A DNA stretch of 64,000 bases from NCBI RefSeq assembly GCF_008271365.1, contig NZ_CP043430.1:3286001-3350000 (forward strand), in the 5' to 3' direction. Position 1 is the stretch's first letter, and every line of letters begins with the position of its first letter. This DNA comes from Microbacterium sp. 1S1 (lineage in GTDB: Bacteria; Actinomycetota; Actinomycetes; Actinomycetales; Microbacteriaceae). The notes beneath the pieces are model-generated. The model did no database searches. It worked only from the letters and a program-made list of their open reading frames with translations, and was not told where the DNA came from. A program made the translations under genes and the position numbers. Shown here one piece after another: positions 43,647-58,041 of this stretch.

Positions 43647-45200
43647 GTGACCGCGCCCGAGCCCCTGCTGCCCGCTCCCGAGGAGCGGCTCACACGCTAC
43701 GGACGGCTGCGCGACCGCGTCCTGCACGATCCGGACTGGGGTCGGGCGATCGGCTGGCTGGCCCCGTTGCTGGTCACCGCCCTCGCGGCCGTGCTGCGGC
43801 TGGCCAACGTCGGCCATCCGCACCAGCTCGCCTTCGACGAGACGTACTACGTCAAGGACGCCTGGTCGCTCTGGACCCTCGGCTACGAGGGGGTGTGGGG
43901 CGAGAACGCGAACGATGCCTTCGTCACCCTGCAGGAGCTTCCGCTGACGAACAAGGGCGCGTTCATCGTGCACCCGCCGCTCGGGAAGTGGCTCATCGCG
44001 CTGGGCATGGCCATCGGCGGCCCGGACAACAGCGCCGGCTGGCGTCTCGCGACCGCCCTGCTCGGGGCGGCCTCGGTGCTGCTGGTCTACCTGATCGCCC
44101 GCCGCCTGACGGGCTCGGTCGTGGCGGCGACCGTAGCGGGCACGCTGCTCGCGATCGACGGCCTCAGCATCGTCATGAGCCGGATAGCCCTGCTCGACGG
44201 CATCCTCACGTTCTTCGTGCTGCTCGGCGTGCTGTTCGTCCTGGTCGATCGCCAGCGCACGATTCCCCTGCTCGAGCGCCGGAATCCCTCTGACGAACAC
44301 CCTCTCTGGGGACCGATCCTGTGGCGCCGTCCCTGGCTCGTCGCCGCCGGCCTCGCGCTCGGGGCGGCCGCGGCGGTGAAGTGGTCGGGGCTCTACGTCC
44401 TCGCCGGCTTCGGCCTCTACGTCGTCATCACCGACGCCCTCGCCCGACGACGCGGCGGGGTCGTCGTCTGGCCCGCCTCCGCGGTGTTCCGCCAGGGTCC
44501 GGTGTCCTTCGTCCTCCTCGTCCTCCCCGCGCTCGCGGTCTACCTCGCGAGCTGGACCGGGTGGCTGGTGACGGCGAACGGCTACGACCGCGGGAGCGAT
44601 CCGAACCCTCTCGTCGCCCTGTGGAACTATCACCAGGCGATGCTCGGTTTCCACGTGGGTCTCACCCGCGGGCACCCGTACGCGAGCCCGGCATGGGAGT
44701 GGCCCTTCCTGCTCCGCCCGACAGCGGTGTGGGTCGACAGCGACCCCACCGGCTGCGGCGTCGACCACTGCATCGGCGTGATCTCGGCCGTCCCCAACCC
44801 GCTCATCTGGTACGGCGGCGTCGCGGCCAGCGTCTACCTGCTCTTCCGCCTCGTCCGCGGCTGGATCACGCGACAGCCCGTCGGCCCGGCCCTCAGCCTG
44901 CCACTCGTGGGACTCGCGGTGACCTACCTGCCCTGGCTGATGTTCCCGGAGCGCACGATCTTCCAGTTCTACACCGTGGTGATGATGCCGTTCCTCGTGC
45001 TCGCCCTCACGGTCACGCTGCGGATCATCGCCGGACGCCGGGAGGATCCGCTCCCGCGCCGTCAGTCCGGCGAGCGGACGGTGCTGATCTTCCTCGGCGT
45101 CGTCGTCCTCGTCTCGGCGTTCTTCCTGCCGCTGTGGACCGGGATGAGCGTGCCGTACGACTTCTGGCGCCTGCACAACTGGCTTCCCGGGTGGGTCTGA
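43647..45200 (+). CDS. Dolichyl-phosphate-mannose--protein mannosyltransferase
   Basis: A 517-residue GT39 enzyme (PMT) that transfers mannose from polyprenyl phosphate to Ser/Thr of exported proteins. The catalytic pair Asp64-Glu65 is in FDETYYVKDAW; ten or so helices follow, and the motif GWRLATALLGAASVLLVYLIARRLTGS matches the actinobacterial Pmt. It shares a divergent promoter region with rsmI (as Rv1002c/Rv1003 in M. tuberculosis, from memory). Its 3' end faces the AsnC-like gene, 15 bp away. Confidence 0.95.
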   Translation: MTAPEPLLPAPEERLTRYGRLRDRVLHDPDWGRAIGWLAPLLVTALAAVLRLANVGHPHQLAFDETYYVKDAWSLWTLGYEGVWGENANDAFVTLQELPLTNKGAFIVHPPLGKWLIALGMAIGGPDNSAGWRLATALLGAASVLLVYLIARRLTGSVVAATVAGTLLAIDGLSIVMSRIALLDGILTFFVLLGVLFVLVDRQRTIPLLERRNPSDEHPLWGPILWRRPWLVAAGLALGAAAAVKWSGLYVLAGFGLYVVITDALARRRGGVVVWPASAVFRQGPVSFVLLVLPALAVYLASWTGWLVTANGYDRGSDPNPLVALWNYHQAMLGFHVGLTRGHPYASPAWEWPFLLRPTAVWVDSDPTGCGVDHCIGVISAVPNPLIWYGGVAASVYLLFRLVRGWITRQPVGPALSLPLVGLAVTYLPWLMFPERTIFQFYTVVMMPFLVLALTVTLRIIAGRREDPLPRRQSGERTVLIFLGVVVLVSAFFLPLWTGMSVPYDFWRLHNWLPGWV

Positions 45201-45215
45201 CCGGCCGCGACCCGG

Positions 45216-45695
45216 CTACGACGTCGCGTCGGCCACGTGCTCCACGAGCGGGAGCACGCGTCCGGACAGATGTGTGCGCATGGCGATCGACGATGCGGTC
45301 CGTGCGACGCCCGGCACCAGGGCGACCCGGTCCAACACCTCCTGGAGCTGGGTCGCGTCGCGTGCGACGAGCCGGAGCTGCATGTCGCTCGCCCCGGTCA
45401 CCGTGTGCATGTCGACGATCTCCGGCACCGCGTCCGCGAGGGCGCTCGCCACATCGTCGTGTCCGATCTTCTGATCGATCTCGACGAGGCAGAACGCCAC
45501 GACACCGTAGCCGAAGCCGCCGGGGTCGATGCGGGGCACGATCGCTTCGATGACCCCACCCTCGTGCAGCCGCGCGAGGCGGCTGGTGGCCGTCCCGCGA
45601 GCGACCCCCAGCCGGCGCGCGCACTCCAGGATCGGCAGTTGCGGCGACTCCGTCAGCAACCGGATCAGCTCGGCGTCGAGGCGATCGATCCGCAC
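45216..45695 (-). CDS. Lrp/AsnC-family regulator
   Basis: A 159-residue feast/famine regulator: AsnC HTH (LDAELIRLLTESPQLPILECARRLGVARGTATSRLARLHEGGVI), then a RAM ligand-binding domain (IVDMHTVTGASDMQLRLVARD). GTG start, 1 bp after the permease stop. Third gene of an amino acid operon, so it probably senses the amino acid taken up or transaminated by its partners. Confidence 0.92.
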   Translation of the reverse strand: MRIDRLDAELIRLLTESPQLPILECARRLGVARGTATSRLARLHEGGVIEAIVPRIDPGGFGYGVVAFCLVEIDQKIGHDDVASALADAVPEIVDMHTVTGASDMQLRLVARDATQLQEVLDRVALVPGVARTASSIAMRTHLSGRVLPLVEHVADATS

Positions 45696-45696
45696 G

Positions 45697-47088
45697 TCAC
45701 TCCTTGACGATCCCGGGGCGCGAGACGCCGCGCGTCAGGCGGGCGACGACGAGCAGCACGGCGGTGAGTCCGAGCGTGAGCAGCAGCTGGGTGCGCGCGG
45801 CCGGGTCGATCATCGCGAGCGCGATGACTGCGGCGAGCAGCACCAGACACAGCCACGACACCCACGGGAACCCCCAGAGCCGCATGGGCATCGCCTCGCC
45901 TGCACGGTCCGCACGTCGCCGCAGCACGATCTGCGAGATGGCCGTCGCCGTCCAGATCACCAGCAGGGTCGACCCCACGACGTTGAGCAGAGCCGGGAGC
46001 ACGACGTCGGGGAACGCCCAGTTCAGCCCGACGGTGACGAAGCCGAAGGCCACGGAGGCGAGGACGGCGACGAACGGCACGCCCTTGAAGCTCGTCCGGG
46101 TGACCGACAGCGGCGCCAGCCCGCGTTCTCCCAGCGAGTACGCCATCCGGGAGGCGCCGTAGATGTTGGCGTTCATGGCCGAGAGCAGTGCGATCACCAC
46201 GATGAGGTCCATGACGAGGCCGACTCCCGGCACGTTCAGCGTGTCGAGGACGGCCGAGAACGGACCGGCCTGCACGGCGGGGTCGTCCCACGGGAGCACC
46301 GCGACGATGACGAAGATCGAGCCGACGTAGAAGATGAGGATGCGGACGAGCACCTCGCGCACGATCCGGCGGATGTTGCGCGAGGGGTCGTCCGACTCGG
46401 CCGCAGCGATGGCGACGACCTCGGTGCCGCCGAACGCGAAGACGACGATGAGGAGCGCCGCCGCGATGCCCGTGATCCCGTGCGGGGCGAAGCCGCCCTG
46501 GTCCACGAGGTTCGAGATCCCGGTCGCGGGCACGCCGGGAATGAGCCCGACGATCGCACACACGCCGACGACGAGGAACGCGATGATCGCGGCGACCTTG
46601 ATCGCCGCGAACCAGAACTCGAAGTTGCCGTAGTTGCGGACGCCGAACAGGTTGACCACGGTGAGGGCCACCACGAACACGAGCACCCACACCCACGCGG
46701 GGACGCCCGGAACCCAGTTCGCCACGATTCCGGCCGCGCCGGTCGCCTCGGCGGCGATCACGACGATGAGCTGGATCCAGTAGAGCCAGCCCACCGCGCT
46801 GCCGGCACTGCGACCCATGGCCTTCTGGGCGTAGGAGCTGAAGGCACCGGAGCTCGGGCGAGCTGCGACCATCTCGGCGAGCATCGCCATCACGAGCACG
46901 ACGATGCCGCCCGCGACGAGGTAGGAGATGAGCACGGCCGGGCCGGCGATGCTGATCGCCTGGCCGGAGCCGACGAACAGGCCGGCGCCGATCGCCCCGC
47001 CGAGCCCCATCATGGAGATCTGGCGGCGGGTGAGGCCCGGGTGCAGCCCCTTCGTGGTCGTCGTCGTGACGGGGACCTCGGTGGTCAT
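45697..47088 (-). CDS. Amino acid permease (AAT/APC superfamily)
   Basis: A 463-residue transporter with 12 predicted helices. The AAT-family starting motif GLTRRQISMMGLGGAIGAGLFVGSGQAI and the SFKGVPFVAVLASVAFGF region resemble the GABA/aromatic amino acid permeases (AnsP/GabP-like). The start overlaps the aminotransferase stop by 4 bp. Specificity cannot be given; an amino acid used by the neighbouring transaminase is likely. Confidence 0.92.
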   Translation of the reverse strand: MTTEVPVTTTTTKGLHPGLTRRQISMMGLGGAIGAGLFVGSGQAISIAGPAVLISYLVAGGIVVLVMAMLAEMVAARPSSGAFSSYAQKAMGRSAGSAVGWLYWIQLIVVIAAEATGAAGIVANWVPGVPAWVWVLVFVVALTVVNLFGVRNYGNFEFWFAAIKVAAIIAFLVVGVCAIVGLIPGVPATGISNLVDQGGFAPHGITGIAAALLIVVFAFGGTEVVAIAAAESDDPSRNIRRIVREVLVRILIFYVGSIFVIVAVLPWDDPAVQAGPFSAVLDTLNVPGVGLVMDLIVVIALLSAMNANIYGASRMAYSLGERGLAPLSVTRTSFKGVPFVAVLASVAFGFVTVGLNWAFPDVVLPALLNVVGSTLLVIWTATAISQIVLRRRADRAGEAMPMRLWGFPWVSWLCLVLLAAVIALAMIDPAARTQLLLTLGLTAVLLVVARLTRGVSRPGIVKE

Positions 47089-48206
47089 GCGCCCACCTCC
47101 ATCAGGTCGGAATCGTGGTCGGAGTCGTGGTCGGAGTCGTGCGCGGTGTCGCGGCCGGAGGCTGCGGCGAGGGCAGCCTCGACGCGGTCGATGTCGACGG
47201 CGGAGCCGGACGAGATGCGGATGCCCTCCCCCGGGAAGGCACGGGCGACCACGCCCCCGGCGTGCAGGAGCGCGTCGAGCTCGGCGGTGCGCTCCCCCGC
47301 AGGAACCCAGACGAAGTTGGCCTGCGAGCGGACGGCGGGCCACCCGGCTGTGGTGAGCACGGTGTACAGCCGATCGCGCTGCGCGACGACCTCATCGATG
47401 CGGACGGCGAGCTCGTCCTCCGCGGCGAGCGAGGCGAGGGCTGCGGCCTGAGCGAGGTCGGTGACCCCGAACGGCACGGCCACCTTGCGCTGTGCCTCGG
47501 CGACCTCGGTCGGAGCGATCGCGTAGCCGATGCGGAGCCCAGCCAGGCCGTAGGCCTTGGAGAACGTGTGCAGCACCGCGACGTGGGGGTGCCGGCGGAA
47601 CAACTCGATGCCCGCACCGCGGCTGTTCGTGCGGTCGAAGTGCACATAGGCCTCGTCGATGACGACGAGGACGTCGTGCGGCACGGCGGAGACGAAGCGC
47701 TCCAGGGCCGCGGCGTCGACGACGGTACCGGTCGGGTTGTTCGGGTTGCACACGAACACGAGACGCGTGCGTGGCGTGATCGCCGCGAGCATGGCGTCGA
47801 GGTCGTGTGCGTGATCCGCATTCAGCGGCACGGCGACGGGCGTCGCGCCGGCGATCCGGACGAGCGAGGGGTAGGCCTCGAAAGACCGCCATGCGAACAC
47901 GACCTCATCGCCCTGGCCGGCGACCGCGTGGATGAGCTGGGCTGCGATCTCCACCGACCCGGCGCCGACGGTGACCTGGGCCGGATCTACGGCGTACCGC
48001 GCGGCGAGCGCCTCCCGGACCGCGGAGGCGCTCATGTCGGGGTAGCGGTGGATGCCGGCGACCCGATCCTGCACCGCGCGCACGACGGACGGCAGCGGCG
48101 GGTGCGGCGACTCGTTCGAGGAGAGCTTGGAGGCACCGGCCGGGGCGGAGCGCCCCTGCCGATACGCGGGCACGGCGTCGAGACCGGCGCGGGTGGAAAG
48201 AGTCAT
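47085..48206 (-). CDS. PLP aminotransferase (HisC/aromatic type)
   Basis: A 373-residue fold-type I aminotransferase of the HisC family. KLSSNESPHPPLPSV is the N-terminal substrate arm, CNPNNPTGT the PLP-ring motif, VIDEAYVHF the Asp contact and HTFSKAYGLAGLRIG holds the Schiff-base Lys. With a permease and AsnC regulator it may act on aromatic amino acids rather than in histidine synthesis. The last 20 residues carry an odd DSDH repeat. Start M (48206) chosen by homology; upstream frame rejected. Confidence 0.92.
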   Translation of the reverse strand: MTLSTRAGLDAVPAYRQGRSAPAGASKLSSNESPHPPLPSVVRAVQDRVAGIHRYPDMSASAVREALAARYAVDPAQVTVGAGSVEIAAQLIHAVAGQGDEVVFAWRSFEAYPSLVRIAGATPVAVPLNADHAHDLDAMLAAITPRTRLVFVCNPNNPTGTVVDAAALERFVSAVPHDVLVVIDEAYVHFDRTNSRGAGIELFRRHPHVAVLHTFSKAYGLAGLRIGYAIAPTEVAEAQRKVAVPFGVTDLAQAAALASLAAEDELAVRIDEVVAQRDRLYTVLTTAGWPAVRSQANFVWVPAGERTAELDALLHAGGVVARAFPGEGIRISSGSAVDIDRVEAALAAASGRDTAHDSDHDSDHDSDLMEVGA

Positions 48207-48403
48207 CGTCAGAGCATCCTTGCTGTGATCCGAGAGGGGTCGCGTCACCCTAGAACGGATGGCGGGCGCTGGGCAAACCGTGCAGCCGAAGCTGCGCATC
48301 GCGCGCACTCGATGGGCAGCCGGACGCCTCTCGGTAGGCAGAATGCACAGGACTGACCCCGGGAGCGTGTGTCACCGCGTCACACGGCGGGGCGACCCCG
48401 GTC

Positions 48404-50206
48404 TCACCGTGCGCGGGACACCTCGGCCGGATCACTCACCGGAAGGCGGCACACGAAGGCACGACAGTCGTAGGCGCGCTCTGGCCCCGCCGCCTTACCC
48501 GCGAACAGCTCGAACCCCGCGGCGGCGAACGCGGCGGCCTGGGCGGGGGTGACGACCGCGACGACCTCGGCATCGGCTCCGCGGGCGGCGGCGGCGAGTG
48601 CTCCGCCGGACTCCTCCGTCACCACGACGAGCTGACGGGGCGCGGCGGCGAGACCGGCGGCGACCCGCAGCAGGCTGCCGTGGGCGAAGGGCTGCGCGAG
48701 CGCCCGGGAGGCGAGTGCCTCCACCCGCTCGGCCGCCGCCGCGCGGTAGCGGTCCCCCGCCCCGAGACGCCAGGCGGTGAGCGCGGCCTGCGCGACTGCC
48801 GCCGAGTCGGAGGGAAGGTCGCCATCGGTGTGGTCGGGCGAGGCGGCGATGCCCTGCGCGCGGAGCAGCGGGTCGTCCCCCGCGGCGCCGTCCAGCACCT
48901 CGTCGAGGAGGTCGCGACCCGTGACCGCCGGAGCGACGTCGCCCGTCGCTGCCGCGAGGGCGAACAGGCCGTCGGCGAGGAGGGCGAGGTCGGCCGGGGT
49001 CGCCACGGCGGCGGAGGACCGCCCGTCCAGTGACGCGCGGACGAGAGCGCCGTCCGGGCCGCGATTGGTGCCGAGGACGGCAGCGGCGGCGTCTGCGGCC
49101 GCGGCGATCCACGCGTCCTCGCCGAGCGCGGCGCCGGCCCGAGCGAGCGCGGCGATCGCGAGGCCGTTCCAGCCGGTGATCACCTTGCCGTCCACCGCCG
49201 GCGGCTCCAGGTCGGCGCGCTCCGCGACCGGGCGGAGGTAGTAGCCGCCCTCGCTGCGGATGCCGTCGATCCATGACTCGGAGTCCTGGGCGGCCCCGAA
49301 GCCGCCGCCCTCCCGCCGGAGCGTGCCGAGCAGGAAGCGGGCGATGCCGCGGGCCGTCTCCTCGTCCCCGGCGTCGAGGGCGACCTCGAGCAGCTGGGCG
49401 TTGTCGGTCAGCATGCGCTCGTAGTGCGGCACCGTCCAGTCCCGCCTGGTCGCGTAGCGGAAGAACCCGCCGTCGGCATCACGCAGATCCGAGTCCGCCA
49501 TCGCCGCGAGCGCGCGCCCTGCTGCGGCCGCCGCCTCCGGGGCGGTCTCGCGGATGAGGGGCTCCTGCAGGAATCGCAGGGTCGTGGCCACCGGGAACTT
49601 CGGAGCGCCGCCGAAGCCGCCGAACTCGGTGTCCTCCCTGGCGGCCAGCCCGCGGGCGGCCTCGGCGAGCGCCGCGGAGTCAGGGACGTCTGACCCTGAG
49701 GTCGCTGCCGCTTCGGCGAGCGCCGCGGTCACCGCGTCCGCAGACTCCTCGGCCTGCGCGCGGCGCGTCGTCCACGCCTCCCGCACGGCGGCCAGCACGT
49801 CGCGGAACGCGGGCATCGTCGGCCGTGCCTCGGGCGGCCAGTAGGTCCCCGCGTAGAACGCGCGGCCGGTGGGCGTGGTGAACACCGTCAGTGGCCAGCC
49901 CAGGTTCTGCGTGAACGCCGACGCGGCGGCCATGTAGGCGCCGTCGACGTGCGGATGCTCCTCGCGGTCGATCTTGACCGCCACGAACCCTTCGTTGATG
50001 CGCGCGGCGGTCTCCGGATCGGCGAACGACTCCCTCGCCATCACATGGCACCAGTGGCACGTGGAGTAGCCGATCGAGATCAGCATCGGGACGTCGCGAC
50101 GGCGGGCCTCGGCGAACGCCTCCTCCCCCCACGGATACCAGTCGACGGGGTTGTCGGCGTGCGCCCGCAGGTACGGACTGAGGGTGTCGGCGAGACGGTT
50201 CGTCAT
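48404..50206 (-). CDS. YyaL-like thioredoxin-domain protein (DUF255)
   Basis: A 600-residue cytosolic protein. The N-terminal part is a thioredoxin fold with TCHWCHVM (Cys50 and Cys53) preceded by the conserved [20 protein letters not shown]. The C-terminal part is an (alpha/alpha)6-barrel-like domain with [10 protein letters not shown] and [13 protein letters not shown]. Conserved in most bacteria, human SSP411 relative; biochemical role unclear. ATG 50206 is 6 nt after TAGCGT. Confidence 0.95.
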   Translation of the reverse strand: MTNRLADTLSPYLRAHADNPVDWYPWGEEAFAEARRRDVPMLISIGYSTCHWCHVMARESFADPETAARINEGFVAVKIDREEHPHVDGAYMAAASAFTQNLGWPLTVFTTPTGRAFYAGTYWPPEARPTMPAFRDVLAAVREAWTTRRAQAEESADAVTAALAEAAATSGSDVPDSAALAEAARGLAAREDTEFGGFGGAPKFPVATTLRFLQEPLIRETAPEAAAAAGRALAAMADSDLRDADGGFFRYATRRDWTVPHYERMLTDNAQLLEVALDAGDEETARGIARFLLGTLRREGGGFGAAQDSESWIDGIRSEGGYYLRPVAERADLEPPAVDGKVITGWNGLAIAALARAGAALGEDAWIAAAADAAAAVLGTNRGPDGALVRASLDGRSSAAVATPADLALLADGLFALAAATGDVAPAVTGRDLLDEVLDGAAGDDPLLRAQGIAASPDHTDGDLPSDSAAVAQAALTAWRLGAGDRYRAAAAERVEALASRALAQPFAHGSLLRVAAGLAAAPRQLVVVTEESGGALAAAARGADAEVVAVVTPAQAAAFAAAGFELFAGKAAGPERAYDCRAFVCRLPVSDPAEVSRAR

Positions 50207-50212
50207 GTCCCC

Positions 50213-50218
50213 ACGCTA
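50213..50218 (-). promoter_or_regulatory. -10 box of a leaderless promoter (YyaL-like gene)
   Basis: TAGCGT on the minus strand, 6 nt before ATG 50206. Confidence 0.62.
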
Positions 50219-50280
50219 CGCCGGGGACGCGGGGTGAGGGCGGGATCAGCCGAGCAGCAGCCCCACCGGACGGGTCAGGC

Positions 50281-50850
50281 TCAACCGACCAGCAGTCCCG
50301 CGGGACGGGTCGCGGTGTAGCCGACGAGCGGGAGGGCGCGGTCGGCGGCCAAGGCGATGCGCGAGCGCAACACCTCCGTCGCCACGTCGTAGCCGTCGAA
50401 GTCGGTGGTGCTCGCGTACACCCCGAGCGGCAGGGTGAGCGCCTGGAAGAACGCGAAGAGCGGGCGCAGCTGGTGCTCGATCATGAGCGCGTGCCGCTCG
50501 CCGCCTCCGGTCGCCGCGAGGAGCACCGGCGTGCCGACGAGCGCGTACTGGTCGACGAAATCGAACAGGTGCTTGAACAGACCGGTGAACGAGGCGCGAT
50601 ACACCGGGCTTCCCACGATGAGCAGGTCGGCGGTCTCGATGGCCTGCAGGGACGCCTCCACCTCGGGCGGAAGCTGGTCACGGCGCAGAGCACCGGCGAG
50701 GGACGGCCCGATCTGCGTGAGTTCGATCAGCCGCGCGTCGACGGGGGCGCGCTCGGCGACCGCGGCGGTGATCGCACGGAGGAGGGCGGTGGTCTTGCTC
50801 GGTTCGTGCAGGGAGCCCGAGACGGCGACGACGCGGAGCGGAGCTGTCAT
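50281..50850 (-). CDS. NADPH-dependent FMN reductase (MsuE/SsuE-like)
   Basis: A 189-residue flavodoxin-fold reductase supplying FMNH2. VVAVSGSLHEPSKTTALLRAI binds the FMN phosphate and GSPVYRASFTGLFKHLFDFV is the family-conserved segment. The sequence looks like the CE1759-type reductases that usually accompany a luciferase-like monooxygenase, but none is adjacent here; the closest is at 59279. ATG 50850 lies 7 nt after TACCGT. Confidence 0.9.
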   Translation of the reverse strand: MTAPLRVVAVSGSLHEPSKTTALLRAITAAVAERAPVDARLIELTQIGPSLAGALRRDQLPPEVEASLQAIETADLLIVGSPVYRASFTGLFKHLFDFVDQYALVGTPVLLAATGGGERHALMIEHQLRPLFAFFQALTLPLGVYASTTDFDGYDVATEVLRSRIALAADRALPLVGYTATRPAGLLVG

Positions 50851-50857
50851 GCGCTCG

Positions 50858-50863
50858 ACGGTA
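50858..50863 (-). promoter_or_regulatory. -10 box of a leaderless promoter (FMN reductase)
   Basis: TACCGT on the minus strand, 7 nt before ATG 50850. Confidence 0.55.
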
Positions 50864-50942
50864 CCCACGCGGACGCCCCGTGTCGCGGGAAGCGACACGG
50901 GGCGTCATCTGGAACGTTCGTGCTCCGGAGCGAGGCTCCTGG

Positions 50943-51791
<849 letters not shown>

Positions 51792-51833
51792 GGACCTGTG
51801 ATGACAGGTAGGGCCTGCGGATGACGGAAAGCG

Positions 51834-53057
51834 TCAGTGGCGGGGTACCGCGGCCATCGCGGCTGCGCCCTTCCCGACCAGGCGCTCGAGAGGCCCGCGG
51901 CCGACGAACATCGACCAGAGCGTCGCCGCGAGCAGCAGCGTCACGGCGGTGGCGGCCCAGAACGTGTTGTCCGACACGAAGCCGCCGGGGCCGGCGACGA
52001 GAACCACGGAGACCACGTGCAGACTGTACGCCGTGAGCGGCATGGAGCCGAGAGCACCCACGGGCAGCAGCACCCAGCGCAGCGGGCGGCTGAGCAGCAG
52101 ACACAGGGCGACCACTGCAAGCGCGAAGCCCCCGGAACCGAGGATCTCCGCCGTCCCGCCGCTGTGCGGGTCGACGGCGAAGACGGCGCGGACCACGGAA
52201 CCGAGCGGATCCGTCGCGAGGAGGGCCTCCGGGTAGCTCTCCCATCCGGAGACCGGGCTCGGGTCGTCGGGGAGGAAGGACGACAGGCTTCCACCGGGGA
52301 GGCCTCCCGTGCTCTCATCCCCGGAGTACTCGCTCGACGAGGACGCCATCGACCCGGTCTCGGCCACACCGGCCGCCGCTCCGACGGCGCCCAGGCCGTA
52401 CCCGACCGCGGCGAGCACTACGCCGACGACGAGGGCGACGACGGCCGTGCGCTTCTTCTGCACGCGGAGCCGACCCAGGGCCATGCCGCCCAGCACGAGG
52501 GCCAGCCACACCGTGATCGGGTAGGTGCCGTAGAGCACGAAGCCGATGCCCGCGCCGTACGGCTGCAACGCGAGCGCGTTGATCAGGGCGAGCAGCGCAG
52601 GCCCGGCGAGAGCGAGGACCGCGGCACCGAGGAGCAGTCGCCGCGGGCGCCACCGCAGCACCGGGATGACCGCGACGTAGAGCAATCCGTAGAGCGTGAG
52701 GATCACGGCGATGGGCGTGTTGAGGAGCTCCAGGGCGAGGCCGATGAGGAAGATCACGGCACCACGGCCGACGAGATTCAGCCGGATGCCCGGGAGGCGC
52801 TCCGGCTCCGGGAGCTCGTCCCGTCCCGTCATGAGGGCGATCGAGACGCCGGCGAGCAGCGCGAAGAGGATCGACGAACGGCCGTGCACGAGGTCGGTCC
52901 ACGTGGTCGGGTCGCCCCACTGGAAGGCCTCCGTCATGCCGACGTGGGCGCCGGCCATGCCCAGGATCGCCAGACCCCGCGCGACGTCGAGCCCGAGGAT
53001 GCGCGGGGGGCGTCCGAAATCGCGGAACCAGCGCCCGGGAGGAAGAGCAGTCGTCAC
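51834..53057 (-). CDS. DUF1624/DUF418-like membrane protein (putative acyltransferase)
   Basis: A 407-residue multi-pass protein with about 10 helices. RILGLDVARGLAILGMAGAHVG and HGRSSILFALLAGVSIALMTG resemble the heparan-alpha-glucosaminide N-acetyltransferase/DUF1624 family, and the C-terminal helices resemble DUF418. A Ser/Gly-rich extracellular loop sits near residues 230-270. Function is unknown; acyl transfer to a cell-surface sugar is possible. GTG 53057 is 6 nt after TACGAT. Divergent from hrpA. Confidence 0.85.
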   Translation of the reverse strand: MTTALPPGRWFRDFGRPPRILGLDVARGLAILGMAGAHVGMTEAFQWGDPTTWTDLVHGRSSILFALLAGVSIALMTGRDELPEPERLPGIRLNLVGRGAVIFLIGLALELLNTPIAVILTLYGLLYVAVIPVLRWRPRRLLLGAAVLALAGPALLALINALALQPYGAGIGFVLYGTYPITVWLALVLGGMALGRLRVQKKRTAVVALVVGVVLAAVGYGLGAVGAAAGVAETGSMASSSSEYSGDESTGGLPGGSLSSFLPDDPSPVSGWESYPEALLATDPLGSVVRAVFAVDPHSGGTAEILGSGGFALAVVALCLLLSRPLRWVLLPVGALGSMPLTAYSLHVVSVVLVAGPGGFVSDNTFWAATAVTLLLAATLWSMFVGRGPLERLVGKGAAAMAAVPRH

Positions 53058-53063
53058 CCGATG

Positions 53064-53069
53064 ATCGTA
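53064..53069 (-). promoter_or_regulatory. -10 box of a leaderless promoter (DUF418-like gene)
   Basis: TACGAT on the minus strand, 6 nt before the GTG at 53057. On the opposite strand another TACGAT (53107-53112) lies 8 nt before the hrpA ATG. Confidence 0.6.
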
Positions 53070-53120
53070 TGCGGCGATCGCGGCGGCCCCCGCGTACATC
53101 CCGGCATACGATGGAGGGCT

Positions 53121-57065
<3,945 letters not shown>

Positions 57066-57076
57066 CCTCCGCCGGG

Positions 57077-57082
57077 TAGCCT
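57077..57082 (+). promoter_or_regulatory. -10 box of a leaderless promoter (quinone oxidoreductase)
   Basis: TAGCCT, 6 nt before ATG 57089, in the 23-bp gap after hrpA. The spacer GAGGGA also resembles a Shine-Dalgarno, so read-through from hrpA could use it too. Confidence 0.6.
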
Positions 57083-57088
57083 GAGGGA

Positions 57089-58033
57089 ATGACCCGCGCG
57101 ATCGTCTACACCGAGTTCGGATCCCCCGCCGTCCTGCACCTCATGGAGGTGCCGGACCCTGTGCCCGTCCGCGGCGAGGCGCTCGTGCGCATCGAGGCGG
57201 CCGGCGCCAACCCCATCGACGCGAAGCTCCGCAGCGGCAAGCGTCCCTCTGCGCCGATCACCGAGCCGCGTCCGGTCGGGTTCGACGGCGCCGGGGTGAT
57301 CGAGGTGCTGGGCGAGGGCGTGGACGGGTTGGAGGTCGGCGACCGCGTCGCGATCCGTGACACGCTCGGCACGTACGCCTCCGCCCTCGCGGTCGAGGCC
57401 GACAAGCTCGTGAAGCTCCCGGACGCCGTCACCGCGGCCGAGGGGGCAGCGATCGGCATCCCCGCTGGAACCGCCTATCAGTCCCTCCGCTCGCTCGGCG
57501 TGACGGCCGAGGACGTGCTTCTCGTCCACGCGGGTTCGGGTGCGGTCGGGCAGGCCGCCGTGCAGTTCGCGGTCGCCGGGGGCGCGACGGTGATCGCCAC
57601 CGCGAGCCCCGCCCGGCACGACCAGCTCCGTGAGCTCGGCGCGATCCCCGTGGCCTACGGCGACGGCCTGCTTCACCGCGTCCGCGAGGCGGCCCCCTCC
57701 CCCGTGACCGTCGTCCTGGACTGCGCGGGCACTGACGAGGCGATCGAGACCTCCCTCGCCCTGGTTGCCGACCGCGACCGCATCGCGACCATCGTCCGCG
57801 GTCCCGACGCGGCCGACTTCGGCATCCGGGCGTTCTCCGGAGGCTCCCCCAAGCCGCTCACGCCGCAGGAGCTGGCGTGGCGCGCCGAAGCGCTGCAGAA
57901 GACGGTCGACCTGCTGGCGGCCGGCGACTTCACGATCGAGCTCGGTCCGGAGCTGCCTCTCGCCGAGGCGGCGCGGGCCCATGAGCTCATGGAGGCCGGC
58001 GCCGCCTCGGGGAAGATCATCCTCGTCCCCTGA
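57089..58033 (+). CDS. NADP-dependent quinone oxidoreductase (zinc-free MDR)
   Basis: A 314-residue medium-chain dehydrogenase/reductase of the QOR type. VGFDGAGVIEVLGEGVDGLEVGDRVAI is the GroES-like core, and LLVHAGSGAVGQAAVQFAVAGGATVIATAS the Rossmann motif. No zinc ligands are seen. It should reduce quinones or enones with NADPH. Its 3' end is 8 bp from the convergent AhpD-like gene. Confidence 0.93.
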   Translation: MTRAIVYTEFGSPAVLHLMEVPDPVPVRGEALVRIEAAGANPIDAKLRSGKRPSAPITEPRPVGFDGAGVIEVLGEGVDGLEVGDRVAIRDTLGTYASALAVEADKLVKLPDAVTAAEGAAIGIPAGTAYQSLRSLGVTAEDVLLVHAGSGAVGQAAVQFAVAGGATVIATASPARHDQLRELGAIPVAYGDGLLHRVREAAPSPVTVVLDCAGTDEAIETSLALVADRDRIATIVRGPDAADFGIRAFSGGSPKPLTPQELAWRAEALQKTVDLLAAGDFTIELGPELPLAEAARAHELMEAGAASGKIILVP

Positions 58034-58041
58034 CCGCGAGG

